DNA of 64,000 nt from Saxidomus purpurata (Eukaryota > Mollusca > Bivalvia > Venerida > Veneridae). The notes below the pieces were generated by a model. That model saw only the letters and a program-made list of their open reading frames with translations. It was not told where the DNA came from and searched no databases. Where the stretch lies: NCBI GenBank assembly GCA_022818135.1, contig JAFMSR010000002.1, forward strand, positions 52,564,158-52,628,157, read 5' to 3'. Positions 45,608 to 56,059 of this stretch are shown here, one piece after another. How positions within the stretch are numbered: position 1 is the stretch's first letter; the number at the start of each line of letters is the position of its first letter. The position numbers and the translations under genes are program-made.

Positions 45608-45693
45608 GCTGATTGGCTGCTGGAGAATCGATGAATCACCGGAGTAGTGCTGATTGGCTGCTGGGGAATCGATGAATCACCTGAGTATATAAT
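45608..45693 (+). promoter_or_regulatory. Candidate promoter: duplicated inverted-CCAAT block plus TATA box
   Basis: A 41-bp block (gctgattggctgctgg... gaatcgatgaatcacc) is repeated in tandem at 45608 and 45649. Each copy carries ATTGG (45612-45616, 45653-45657), an inverted CCAAT box. TATATAAT follows at 45686-45693. The first receptor-like exon starts 124 bases further on. The arrangement fits an RNA polymerase II promoter. No start codon with a signal peptide was found between TATA and exon, so the transcript structure is unclear. Confidence 0.5.
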
Positions 45694-45816
45694 GAACACT
45701 TCAGTGGGGTGGATCCAGTTTAAAATCTCCAGTTAGGGATGCTATGAATTGAGATAGATTTAAGTAAGAATTGTCTAGATATAGCTTTCTTACACATTTT
45801 GATTTTCTTTGCGCAG

Positions 45817-46492
45817 GTACCAATTGAACTCCTGGCGTTCACGCCGACGACAGCGGATGTATGCGGATTCGAACAAAATTGTGCACACGACAATGAAAAC
45901 AGACGTAAATCGTGTTGCCGACATTGTGAATGTTCAGATATTTGTGCGGAGAAAGGTTCCTGTTGTTTAGATACAGGTTTTGATTATGGTTATAAAAATG
46001 TTACGAAGCAAGAATGCATTGCCGCGTTTTATATTTCGAGAGGCCGACATGCCCAGTTTCCTCAATAAACGTATTTTGTTCGCACTAGATGTCCTGAGAG
46101 CTTTGGAGACTTGCAAATCAAAGAAAAGTGTGCCACCGAGACCCCACAAACACTTGATGACGTCATATTTGTGTCTTCTGAAGACGGAGCCATTGTGTAT
46201 AAAAATAGATTTTGCGGGTTGTGTTATGGCGAACAAAAAACTGTTTCATGGGAGGTGGTGATTTCATTTGGTTGCGTGAAAGAAATCTTTAGTGAAGAAG
46301 GCGGTCTATCTGTAGGAAAAGCTGTAGAAATAGTTCTAACGGAGTGTGAACTGATGTTCCGAAGGCCGGATGAAACACCAATAGGTTCTGTCCTCTGCTA
46401 TAATGACATGTTAAAGGTCAGTGAATGTAACAAATCCGGAGAATGGGAGAAGTACGATAGCCGCCTTGTAAACCTTTGCCTTGACCCAACAG
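45817..46492 (+). pseudogene. Receptor-like ectodomain, exon 1 of 3 seen, with in-frame stop
   Basis: This exon is bounded by an acceptor (ttgcgcag) and a donor (acag|gtaagc). It encodes a Cys-rich extracellular module, CCRHCECSDICAEKGSCCLD, then a spacer and YFVRTRCPESF, and the block VYKNRFCGLCYGE. In my recollection this order (CC..C.C...C...CC, then CP, then 'vY.N.fC..C') is typical of the N-terminal ectodomain of molluscan adhesion-GPCR-like proteins. A TAA at 46066-46068 interrupts the frame between QFPQ and TYFVRTRC, although the same frame carries homology-like sequence on both sides. The exon length gives phase 0 in and phase 1 out. Family assignment is from memory of the pattern, not a search. 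Confidence 0.6.
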
Positions 46493-47844
46493 GTAAGCTA
46501 GTTTGTACAATTTCATTGATAAGTCAATTCGTACAAAGAAAACCGAAATAGTTTAGAAACAAATATTAATACCATAAATACAAATGTAGTTGTCAATCGG
46601 ATAACAAGAAAATTATAACTTAGAAATCATATATGACTATGATGTTGATGGAGTGCGGCTGTATCTGTCCGAAGTACACAGACTTCAGGGATGTGGAATT
46701 CCTATGTCCGATTTGTCCGACTTAGGACTTTTTTCCGGCGTACAAGTGGATTTTTTCTGTCCCGATTGTCTGCGGACAAGGCGAAATTTGAGGGGGGGGA
46801 ACGAAATAAGTAATATACGACAGTCCCTTTTCACTCAAACGAGACCCTTTCTATCTTTATGCAGTACTGAGAAAACCAGTATTATTATCGAAATTTAGCC
46901 TAGATTCTGGCACGATACGTGACTTGAAGAGAACCCGCCATATTACCTAAACTAAATTTATGTCGATAAAAAAGTAAATATTAAAACCGTAAATAGTACA
47001 CCATTGTGCATGCATGCGCTAGTCAGAAAGGCATTAGTGCACTGAAATCGAAGTACAATATCAGTCAAAGGTCAAAGACCTAAGGTCTAAATAGAAATAC
47101 AGAAGAGAAATACCAATGTTGTATTTAACATAATTATGTGAGTATCCTTTTATAACTTTCGTCATGAAAGAGGACAATTATTTAAAGGTGGTCTTTATAC
47201 ACATATGTTCTCCCTGCTGAAATGTGTTCGCAAATCAAATATGGTCTTTATTTGAAGGTTGTTTTGACACAGCCTTCTGTTTTACTAATTTTCGAAACGT
47301 TCCGCTCCAAACTTTAAACGATGTTCCCCCCTTAACTACAGCGTCGCCAATTTTTACCAAACTTGATGAGTTCACAATTGTTACTTTAGGTAAAATCGAC
47401 GGAAAACACTTCAAAGATCGTCATTATCAAACCCGCTAAGACAATTTATGTCAAACTTTACAGAAATTGGACTGGTATTCTTGCCTCCCTGCAAACATAG
47501 CCACCAAGCTGTGTTAGTAAAAACTTTAAATCATATCTAACTTTGCTTTTTACTACTTGGTTATTTAACGAAACTTCACTTAAATTGTTTTTTGAGTTAG
47601 CTTCATCCATTGTGCTTCGCTGCGCTTAATGGCCATCAGAGCTTTATATGGAAAAATCTTTAACTTACTTCCTAACTACAGGCCTGGTTGTGAAATGACT
47701 TCACAATTGTTATTTGCATGACCCTCAGTCAAATAAATGTTTGGAGCCGTAAAAATATATGGCCATACAGGAGGTAATGTTATTATATATTTTTATTAAA
47801 GAATTTACATGTATAATCACATTCAAATCTTTATACCCATGCAG
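46493..47844 (+). other. Intron of the receptor-like pseudogene
   Basis: AT-rich sequence between phase-1 splice sites. An 81-codon open frame at 46653-46898 (containing FFCPDCLRTRRNLRGGN) may be a scrap of an interspersed element; I cannot assign it. Confidence 0.45.
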
Positions 47845-48179
47845 ATCTGACCATTCTCTGTTTCCCCACATGTGCGAAAACGATTATTATAGCCCACTTG
47901 AATTATTCTGTTTTAGAGTCGCTCGATTATTATCACCAAACACTAAACAGGGTAATTGTGTACAGAAACCAGTATTGCTACCTATGTAATCGAAAAAGTC
48001 CTATGGCCCCAGAGACTTGCGACCAGCAGACCATGGATAGAAATCGATTTACATCATCAGTGATGACATTGATGGATGCAAGCGAAAAGTACAGAGAAAG
48101 TAATGAAAGACAAAAGTCAAAGAACACTGCAGACAAGTCACTGAGTTGCTTGGAAGGGATGATATTTGATACTTTTTTG
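47845..48179 (+). pseudogene. Receptor-like ectodomain, exon 2 of 3 seen
   Basis: Acceptor atgcag|at and donor ttttg|gtgagc bound a phase-1-in, phase-0-out exon that joins in frame to its neighbours. It contains VIVYRNQYCYLCNRKSP, a second copy of the 'vY.N.yC..C' block seen in the previous exon, followed by a polar, Lys/Ser-rich segment. This repetition supports a single gene with repeated ectodomain modules. No stop occurs inside the exon. Confidence 0.55.
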
Positions 48180-49204
48180 GTGAGCATCTACCTTCAATAT
48201 TTAGGTTTAAAAAGGCCAAATAAACGATCAAAGTAAAAAAAAAACGTGAAGCATTAACCCCAAAATCGTCCTAATATTTAGTACGTTATATTGGCGTCAC
48301 TTTTTTGTCTTTACTTTACTGGATTATACGCATCCGTGCATGATGCAAAGCAGTTACGAAAATGGACATATGCGTAATAGCTACTACTACTGGACTGCTA
48401 ATCTGCCTGTGAAGTTGTTTAATTTGAATTCCGAGTACGAGCATCATGGTCACTCTTGCCTTGTGACATGCGTTTTGCAAAAGTATCATGAATTGTAATA
48501 TTGAAATAGAATTGCAAAGAAATGTTAATTAACAATTGTTCTGCACTTTCTTTTTTGTGACGTCATCAAGTATTTAAGCAACGTAATGACATTTTACATA
48601 GCAAAAATAACATTTTCAACTTTAGTTATTGTACGTATAATAGAACCTTGAAATAGTACAGTTACCTTTGTGAGGGTGAATCAGAATATTAAACATTTGA
48701 TATTTGTTTTGTGTTTATACAGTAAAGTTCTTGTATTGAAACCATCCTAAGGACCAGTAAAAAGTTGTGTTATTAATTCTTATTCGCGAGACCTTTCAAC
48801 TACAGTACAACCTTTCTTAACAACACCTCCGAAGAACAAAAGCCTCTCTTCAGAGACAGATGTTTTATTTCCCAAAGCAGTTATATCTGAACAAATTAAC
48901 CTCCCCATAGCAACAACCTCTTCACACCAAACAAAAATTGATGTTCCCTTTGGTGTTGTTGTGGAGAGGTTGGGCTGTGTGAAATTGAGCGTTTGGTTCA
49001 GAAATATCAGATCTTAGTGGTTTCATTATCGGATTGTCTTAATAGCAGAACTTTACTGTACGGCAAAATTGAAGTTGTTGTAGCAGGATGGTACGATCCC
49101 CACAGGTGCCAGAGTGGCAATATCCGCAGACATAATATAAACTATAACATTTCCTGTCTTGCGGCGAGACTGTTCCATTACCACGACCTCTTGTACACCG
49201 ATTT

Positions 49205-49400
49205 ATTATTCCTCGCCAAAGGCGTAGGGGTACTGTTTTGGCGTTGCCCTTGTGTCCGTCAGTCCGTCCGTCCGGAGTCATAACTCAAGAACCAATGGGT
49301 AGAAATTCATGAAACTTAAAATAAGTATACAAGGCGCACACGTATACACAACTTTTGTCAAGATTGGATTAGTATCTCCAGAGTTATTGCCCTTTAATAT
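49205..49400 (+). repeat. Bivalve 'cctcgccaaaggcg' interspersed repeat
   Basis: It starts with a small hairpin (cctcgcc aaa ggcgtagg) and ccgtcagtccgtccgtccgg, then gagtcataactcaagaacca, phrases I recognise from a repeat family common in bivalves. Non-coding. Confidence 0.6.
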
Positions 49401-49544
49401 TGATATTTTCTTCTACATTCAATATAAAACATTAAAATTCTAGTTCTCTGAAACCGGTTATCAAAATTAAATTCTAATTGGCTCAAATAATTCAATGATC
49501 ACTCTTTCTAATATCCCCCACCTACACTTTTTGAGTATTTTAGA

Positions 49545-50300
49545 AATGAGGCCCCTTAAGGACTTTGCGCACACTGCCTAGCGTTTTTTGGTATCATTTT
49601 TTTAGCAATTTTAGGTTGCTGTATTTATGTGAAACTAAGATTATGCCGCATTAGTATTTCAAGTTGATGCTTTAGAAAAACAAAGAAGTATGTTAGATTC
49701 GGCAGAGGAGCATGACAAAAGTTATTATTTCAACTGGAAAAAGTTTGATTATTTTTTAACTATCCCCCCCCCCTACCCTTTACCCACCACGCTATTTTTA
49801 CTTGAAAAGCCAACCTTTAAGGGAGTGTAGCGTTATTCTTAAATATTCTATTTAGAAACTAAGAATTTTTTGTTTTCTGAAACTAATAGTTCTGATTCAA
49901 TTTAACTTACACAACTGATTTCTGTATCGCTGTAAGATGAAAAAAAAAAAGAATTGAGATGAGGCCTAATGGGGTGGTGAAATTTTAAAAATGCTTCTTT
50001 TTTCTGAAAAGGCTTGTTTGATTTTGTTTGGCACAAATAGTCAACTTTGTATTCTCTAACAACGGAAAATTTAAAAACTGGATTTTTACACAAATGAGGC
50101 CCTTAAGGGGATGTAGTGCTTTTCTTACATAACTATTTTATATAAAAAAAATAAGAATTCTTGTTGTCTGAAAGTAGTAGTACTGATTTAAGTTAACTTA
50201 CAACAACTAAGTTCTTTATGACTGTAACTCGAAGAAAAAAAATATCCTCAGAAATGAGGCCCAAGTGGGGTAGTGAAATTTTAAAAATCCTTTTTTTGAA
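49545..50300 (+). repeat. ~285-bp tandem duplication, about 2.5 units
   Basis: The block beginning cctttaagggagtgtagcg (49814) recurs as cccttaaggggatgtagtg (50100), each followed by matching text (tctgaaactaatagttctgatt / tctgaaagtagtagtactgatt split by small changes) and by ggtggtgaaattttaaaaat. A partial first unit starts near 49549. Confidence 0.7.
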
Positions 50301-50643
50301 AACAGACAGAGCAATACACTTTCCAGTTGTTTTTTCAGCTATTTGCCTCATGTGGCGGAGGATATAAAAATTCACTGAATTTGCTTGATAAATAAAACAA
50401 TTAAGCATAAAGTTTAATTCTGGTTTTACAAAAACTACTGCTTACAAGCCGATACATGATATTTCTATCGATGAGTGTGCGGTGACAAAGGAGCGGCCTG
50501 AATGAGTCAGCTTCAAATGGTTAACGTTACAAACGCTGTTGCAGAAAATTCAATATCTTTAGGAAGTGTTTTTACTCGAAAGTTGACTCATAGTTCTCTC
50601 TTTTTCATTTAACAAACGTATATAATTATGCATTTAATTACAG

Positions 50644-51367
50644 GGCCTTTGCAAGAAAGTCTATTGTCCTATGATGACGGTCCCTGTAGAGGATAAATGT
50701 ATACCTATGGTTGAGGGGGGTTTTGGTTACAGAATTGATGCACAGCTAGTTTCAGACATGGTGCACCACGAATTTGACGTCGATGATAACGATATCAAGT
50801 ATCTATATGCCGTTATCCGAAAACAACTCAAGTTAATGAAATGCACACTTTGCCAGGGAAGCATGTATATACCCCGAAACTACTCGAGGACGGCGATGTC
50901 CGAAATATATGTCCAACTTGTTCTAATTCCAACACAAAAATGTAAAAGGAATCGCATACTGGCAAATGTCGCTGCGCTTGAAACATCAAATTACGGCCAC
51001 AGGAAACTTCAGTCAAAAGTTGATTCGATTTATCGGCTACATCAGACAACCAGTGACCTGGGAGAGTACTCAATGGAAGCAGATATCCAGGACAGGCAAG
51101 TGTCTAGCCCTTTATTCAGACCGGCGATCGAACTGTCCAAAAATTAAATTAACATCTGATGAATACGATAAAGTACTTCAACACCACATCAGACCAAAGG
51201 AACTTCTGTTTTCGTCAAATCCTGGAAACGTTGAAGATGGCGTGTACGTGTGTTTGGACAATTACTCTGAAATACAAAAAGGAACTGCCGTTGCAAATCA
51301 TATTTCTTTCAGTGCAATCATCGTAACATCCATTGTTTCAATGACAAGAAGTTTTGACATTCTTTAG
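50644..51367 (+). pseudogene. Receptor-like ectodomain, exon 3 of 3 seen, frameshifted and truncated
   Basis: After acceptor attacag the phase-0 exon reads GLCKKVYCPMMTVPVEDKC, a 'C..v.CP....p...C' module that in related molluscan receptors follows the repeats of the earlier exons. This frame ends at 51147. From about 50950 the plausible homology moves to the +1 frame, with GKCLALYSD, NCPKIKLTSDEYD and VEDGVYVCLDNY, the segment that normally precedes the membrane part. It ends with a hydrophobic stretch, ISFSAIIVTSIVSM, perhaps the start of the first transmembrane helix, and then a stop. No 7TM core follows; satellite DNA begins at once. A frameshift here and a stop in the first exon point to a pseudogene, unless both are sequence errors. 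Confidence 0.6.
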
Positions 51368-51377
51368 GGCTATCTTT

Positions 51378-54300
51378 AGAAACTTTGTGATTGTGTTGTA
51401 GGCTGATAATAATCCTTGCCGTAATGTTTTGAAGTTTTGTTTGACAACTTTTTTGCCAATATGTTTAAAAGTTCTTTATAGCCTTATAGACTGACATCAT
51501 TCTTGGTTTATATGCAAAGCTGTTCGTTATTGACTTGTAAACTGACATCACTCTTTGCTGCTAATATTGCCTTAAAGACAGACAACATTATTTGCTTAAT
51601 GCTAAGAAGTTCGGTGTTGTCCTGAAAACTAACAAAATTACTTGCAGTATTTGCCATGTTGACTGAAAACATGCTATGTTTTTATGTTTAGAACATTCAT
51701 TTACGATTGCCTTGAAGACTGACAACAATTTTTGTCCCTATTTGTTGAAGCTTTGTGATTGCCTTGTAGACTAACAACAATCTTTGTCCCTATTTGTTGA
51801 AGCTTTGTGATTGCCTTGTAGACAAACAACAATCGTTGTCGCTATTTGTTGAAGCTTTAAGGTTGCCTTGTAGACTGACAACAATCTTTGTCGCTATTTG
51901 TTGAAGCTTTGTGATTGCCTTGAAGACTGACAACAATCTTTGTCCCTATTTGTTGAAGCTTTGTGATTGCCTTGTAGACTAACAACAATCGTTGTCGCTA
52001 TTTGTTGAAGCTTTAAGGTTGCCTTGTAGACTGACAACAATCTGTGTCGCTATTTGTTGAAGCTTTGTGATTGCCTTGAAGACTGACAATAATCTTTGTC
52101 GCTATTTGTTGAAGCTTTGTGATTGCCTTGAAGACTGACAACAATCTTTGTCGCTATTTGTTGAAGCTTTGTGATTGCCTTGTAGACTGACAACAATCGT
52201 TGTTGCTATTTGTTGAAGCTTTGTGATTGCATTGAAGACTGACAACAATCTTTGTCGCTATTTGTTGAAGCTTTGTGATTGCCTTGTAGACTGACAACAA
52301 TCGTTGTCCCTATTTGTTGAAGCTTTGTGATTGCCTTGTAGACTTACAACACTCGATGTCGCTATTTGTTGAAGCTTTGTGATTGCCTTGTAGACTGACA
52401 ACACTCGTTGTCGCTTTTTGTTGAAGCTTTGTGATTGCCTTGAAGACTGACAACAATCTTTGTCCCTATTTGTTGAAGCTTTGTGATTGCCTTGTAGACT
52501 AACAACAATCGTTGTCGCTATTTGTTGAAGCTTTGTGATTGCCTTGTAGACTTACAACACTCGATGTCGCTATTTGTTGAAGCTTTGTGATTGCCTTGTA
52601 GACTGACAACACTCGTTGTCGCTTTTTGTTGAAGCTTTGTGATTGCCTTGAAGACTGACAACAATCTTTGTCCCTATTTGTTGAAGCTTTGTGATTGCCT
52701 TGTAGACTAACAACAATCGTTGTCGCTATTTGTTGAAGCTTTGTGATTGCCTTGTAGACTGACAACAATCGTTGTCGCTATTTGTTGAAGCTTTGTGATT
52801 GCCTTGTAGACTGACAATAATCTTTGTCTCTATTTGTTGAAGTTTTGTGATTGCCTTGTAGACTGACAACAATCGTTGTCGCTACTTCTTGAAGCTTTGT
52901 GATTGCCTTGAAGACTGACAACAATCTTTGTAGCTTTTTGTTGAAGCTTCGTGATTGCCTTGTAGACTGACAACAATCGCTGTCGCTATTTGTTGAAGCT
53001 TTGTGATTGCCTTGTAGACTAACAACACTCGTTGTCGCTATTTGTTGAAGCTTTGTTATTGCCTTGAAGACTGACAACAATCGTTGTCGCTATTTGTTGA
53101 AGCTTTGTGATTGCCTTGTAGACTGACAATAATCTTTGTCCCTATTTGTTGAAGTTTTGTGATTGCCTTGTAGACTGACAACAATCGTTGTCGCTACTTC
53201 TTGAAGCTTTGTGATTGCCTTGAAGACTGACAACAATCTTTGTAGCTTTTTGTTGAAGCTTCGTGATTGCCTTGTAGACTGACAACAATCGCTGTCGCTA
53301 TTTGTTGAAGCTTTGTGATTGCCTTGTAGACTAACAACACTCGTTGTCGCTATTTGTTGAAGCTTTGTTATTGCCTTGAAGACTTACAACAATCGTTGTC
53401 GCTATTTGTTGAAGCTTTGTGATTGCCTTGTAGACTGACAACAATCTTTGTCGTTGTTTGTTGAAACTTTGTGATTGTCTTGTAGACTGACAGCAATCTT
53501 TGTCTCTATTTGTTGAAGCTTTGTGATTGCCTTGTAGACTGACAACAATCGTTGTTGCTATTTGTTGAAGCTTTGTGATTGCCTTGTAGACTGACAACAA
53601 TTTTTGTCGCTATTTGTTGAAACTTTGTGATTGCATTGTAGACTGACAACAATCGTTGTCGCTATTTGTTGAAGCTTTGTGATTGCCTTGAAGACTGACA
53701 ACAATCGTTGTTGCTATTTATTGAAGCTTTGTGATTGCCTTGAAGACTGACAATAATCGTTGTCCCTATTTGTTGAAGCTTTGTGATTGCCTTGTAGACA
53801 AACAACAATCGTTGTCGCTATTTGTTGAAGCTTTGTGATTGCCTTGAAGACTGACAATAATCGTTGTCCCTATTTGTTGAAGCTTTGTGATTGCCTTGTA
53901 GACTAACAACAATCGTTGTTGCTATTTGTTGAAGCTTTGTGATTGCCTTGAAGACTGACAATAATCGTTGTCCCTATTTGTTGAAGCTTTGTGATTGCCT
54001 TGTAGACAAACAACAATCGTTGTCGCTATTTGTTGAAGCTTTGTGATTGCCTTGAAGACTGACAATAATCGTTGTCCCTATTTGTTGAAGCTTTGTGATT
54101 GCCTTGTAGACTAACAACAATCGTTGTTGCTATTTGTTGAAGCTTTGTGATTGCCTTGAAGACTGACAATAATCGTTGTCCCTATTTGTTGAAGCTTTGT
54201 GATTGCCTTGTAGACTGCAACAGTCTTCCCTATTTGTTGAAGCTTTGTGATTGCCTTGTAGACTGACAACAATCGCTGTCGCTATTTGTTGAAGCTTTGT

Positions 54301-54480
54301 GATTGCCTTGAAGACTGACAACAATCTTTACCACTATTTGTTGAAGCTTTGTGATTGCCTTGTAGACTGACAATACTATTTGTCCCTATTTGTTGAAGCT
54401 TTGTGATTGCCTTGTATGCTGATAACATTCTTTATCGCTATAAGTTGAAGCCTTGTGATACACTTGAAGGCTGATAACAT
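51378..54480 (+). repeat. 52-bp satellite array, ~59 copies
   Basis: The unit is tttgttgaagctttgtgatt plus gccttgtagactgacaacaatcgttgtcgcta, 52 bp. The first ~300 bp are highly diverged, then units become uniform from about 51750. Marker variants show block duplications: gctacttcttgaagc recurs 312 bp apart (52881, 53193; six units) and tcgatgtcgc 208 bp apart (52353, 52561; four units). Minus-strand open frames through it are periodic artefacts. Confidence 0.93.
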
Positions 54481-54559
54481 TTTTGTCGGCTGATAATAAT
54501 GCCATTGCCTTGAAGGCTGACAAAAATCTCTATCACTGTTTGTAGACTGGAAACATTCT

Positions 54560-55660
54560 GTATCGTTATTTGTGGAAGCCTTGTGATTGCTTTGTAGACT
54601 GACAACAAGCTTTGTCGCTATTTGTAAAACCTTTGTGATTGTGTTGTAGAATGAAAATAATATATATGTGTAGATATTTGTAAAAGCTTTGTGATTGTGT
54701 TGTAGAATGAAAAGATTTGTGTTGATATTTGTTAAAGCTTTGTGATTGTATTGTACAATGAAAAGATTTGTGCTGATATTTGTAAAACCTTTGTGATTGC
54801 ATTGTTCAATGAAAAGATTTGTGTCGATATTTGTAAAAGCTTTGTGATTGCTTTGTAGACTGACAACAAGCTGTGTCGCTATTTGTAAAACCTTTGTGAT
54901 TGTGTTGTAGAATGAAAATATTTGTGTTGATATTTGTAAAAGCTTTGTGATTGTGTTGTAGAATGAAAATATGTATGTGAAATTGTGTATATGGATTGCG
55001 TTACAAGCTGTGTCGTTGATTTTATTGTACAATGAAAATATTTGTGTTGATATTTGTAAAAGCTTTGTGATTGTGTTGTAGAATGAAAATATTTGTGTTG
55101 ATATTTGTAAAAGCTTTGTGATTGCATTGTTTAATGAAAAGATTTGTGTCGATATTTATAAAAGCTTTGTGCTTGTGTTTAAGAATCAAAAGACTTATGT
55201 TGATATGTATGAAAGCTGTGTGCTTGCCTTGCAAAATGAAAACATTTGTGTTGATATTTATAAAAGCGTTGTAATTGCATTGTAGAATGAAAACATTTGC
55301 ATTGATATTTGTAAAAGCTTTGTGATTGCGTTGTAGACTGACAACAAGCTGTGTCGCTACTTGTAAAAGCTTTGTGCTTGTGTTGTACATTGAAAAGATT
55401 TGTGTTTATATTTGTAAAAGCTTTGTGCTTGTGTTGTACAATGAAAATATTTGGGTTGATATTTGTAAAAGCTTTGTGCTTGTGTTGCAGAATGAAAAGA
55501 TTTCTGTTGATATTTATGAAAGATTTGTGCTTGCGTTGTAGAATGAAAAGATTTGTGTTTATATTTATAAAAGCTTTGTGCTTGCGTTGTAGAATGAAAA
55601 CATTTGTGTTGTAATTGTAAAAGCTTTGTGCTTGCAATGTAGACTGACGTTTGTCGTACA
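54560..55660 (+). repeat. 51-bp satellite subfamily, ~21 copies
   Basis: The unit is gatatttgtaaaagctttgt plus gattgtgttgtagaatgaaaatatttgtgtt, about 51 bp. It clearly derives from the adjoining 52-bp unit (shared aagctttgtgattg core) but has a distinct right half. It includes occasional reversions to the 52-bp form (for example 54850-54890). Open frames on both strands are repeat-driven. Confidence 0.9.
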
Positions 55661-56055
55661 TTCATCTACCATTACTTTCTTGAAACCACTTGGCAAATGT
55701 TGATGAAACTTGGCACGGATGTCCCCTACATGAAGCTCTAGTTATTCAAAGAATTTCATTCCATGCAGAATTCTTTCTCTCTAAAACACCACAATGCATA
55801 GAGCTTAGATATTTGATGTATGGCACTGTTTAGTGGATATCTATCAAGTTTATACAAAGCATGCCTTCGGGTCAAATTTGGTCTTGCCGGAGGTTCATGT
55901 GTTTTGCAAAGAAATATAAAGTAAAACTTAAAAAATATTTTCACCAGAAACCACAAGGCCAAGATATTTTATTGTGTAATGCTTCTCTATCAAATTTGTC
56001 CTGCCAAGTTTTTACTACATGTATATGCCTAAAACTTTTTTTATATTTAGTTTAA
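55660..56055 (+). repeat. Bivalve hairpin-headed repeat, diverged copy
   Basis: Phrases match 15277-16090 in order: 'ttgaaaccacttggcaaatgttgatgaaact', tacatgaagctct, agaatttcattccatgcaga, gagcttagatatttg, cagaaaccacaaggcc. Frames at 55756-56055 belong to it. Confidence 0.7.
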
Positions 56056-56059
56056 GTCA

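Larger units (their letters stand above)
48180..50643 (+). other. Intron of the receptor-like pseudogene
   Basis: A 2.46-kb intron between phase-0 splice sites. It holds an interspersed bivalve repeat (49205-49400) and a tandemly duplicated ~285-bp unit (49545-50300). No gene lies within it. Confidence 0.5.

Noticed and set aside
46653..46898. Open frame with FFCPDCLRTRRNLRGGN, possible zinc-finger scrap
   Set aside because: Lies in an intron, one CxxC only, no partner motif. Possibly a mobile-element fragment, not enough to call.
18715..55660. Possible CRISPR arrays
   Set aside because: All arrays here are contiguous tandem repeats without unique spacers, in an animal genome.
52499..55665. 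Several periodic open frames on both strands
   Set aside because: Frames of the 52/51-bp satellite.
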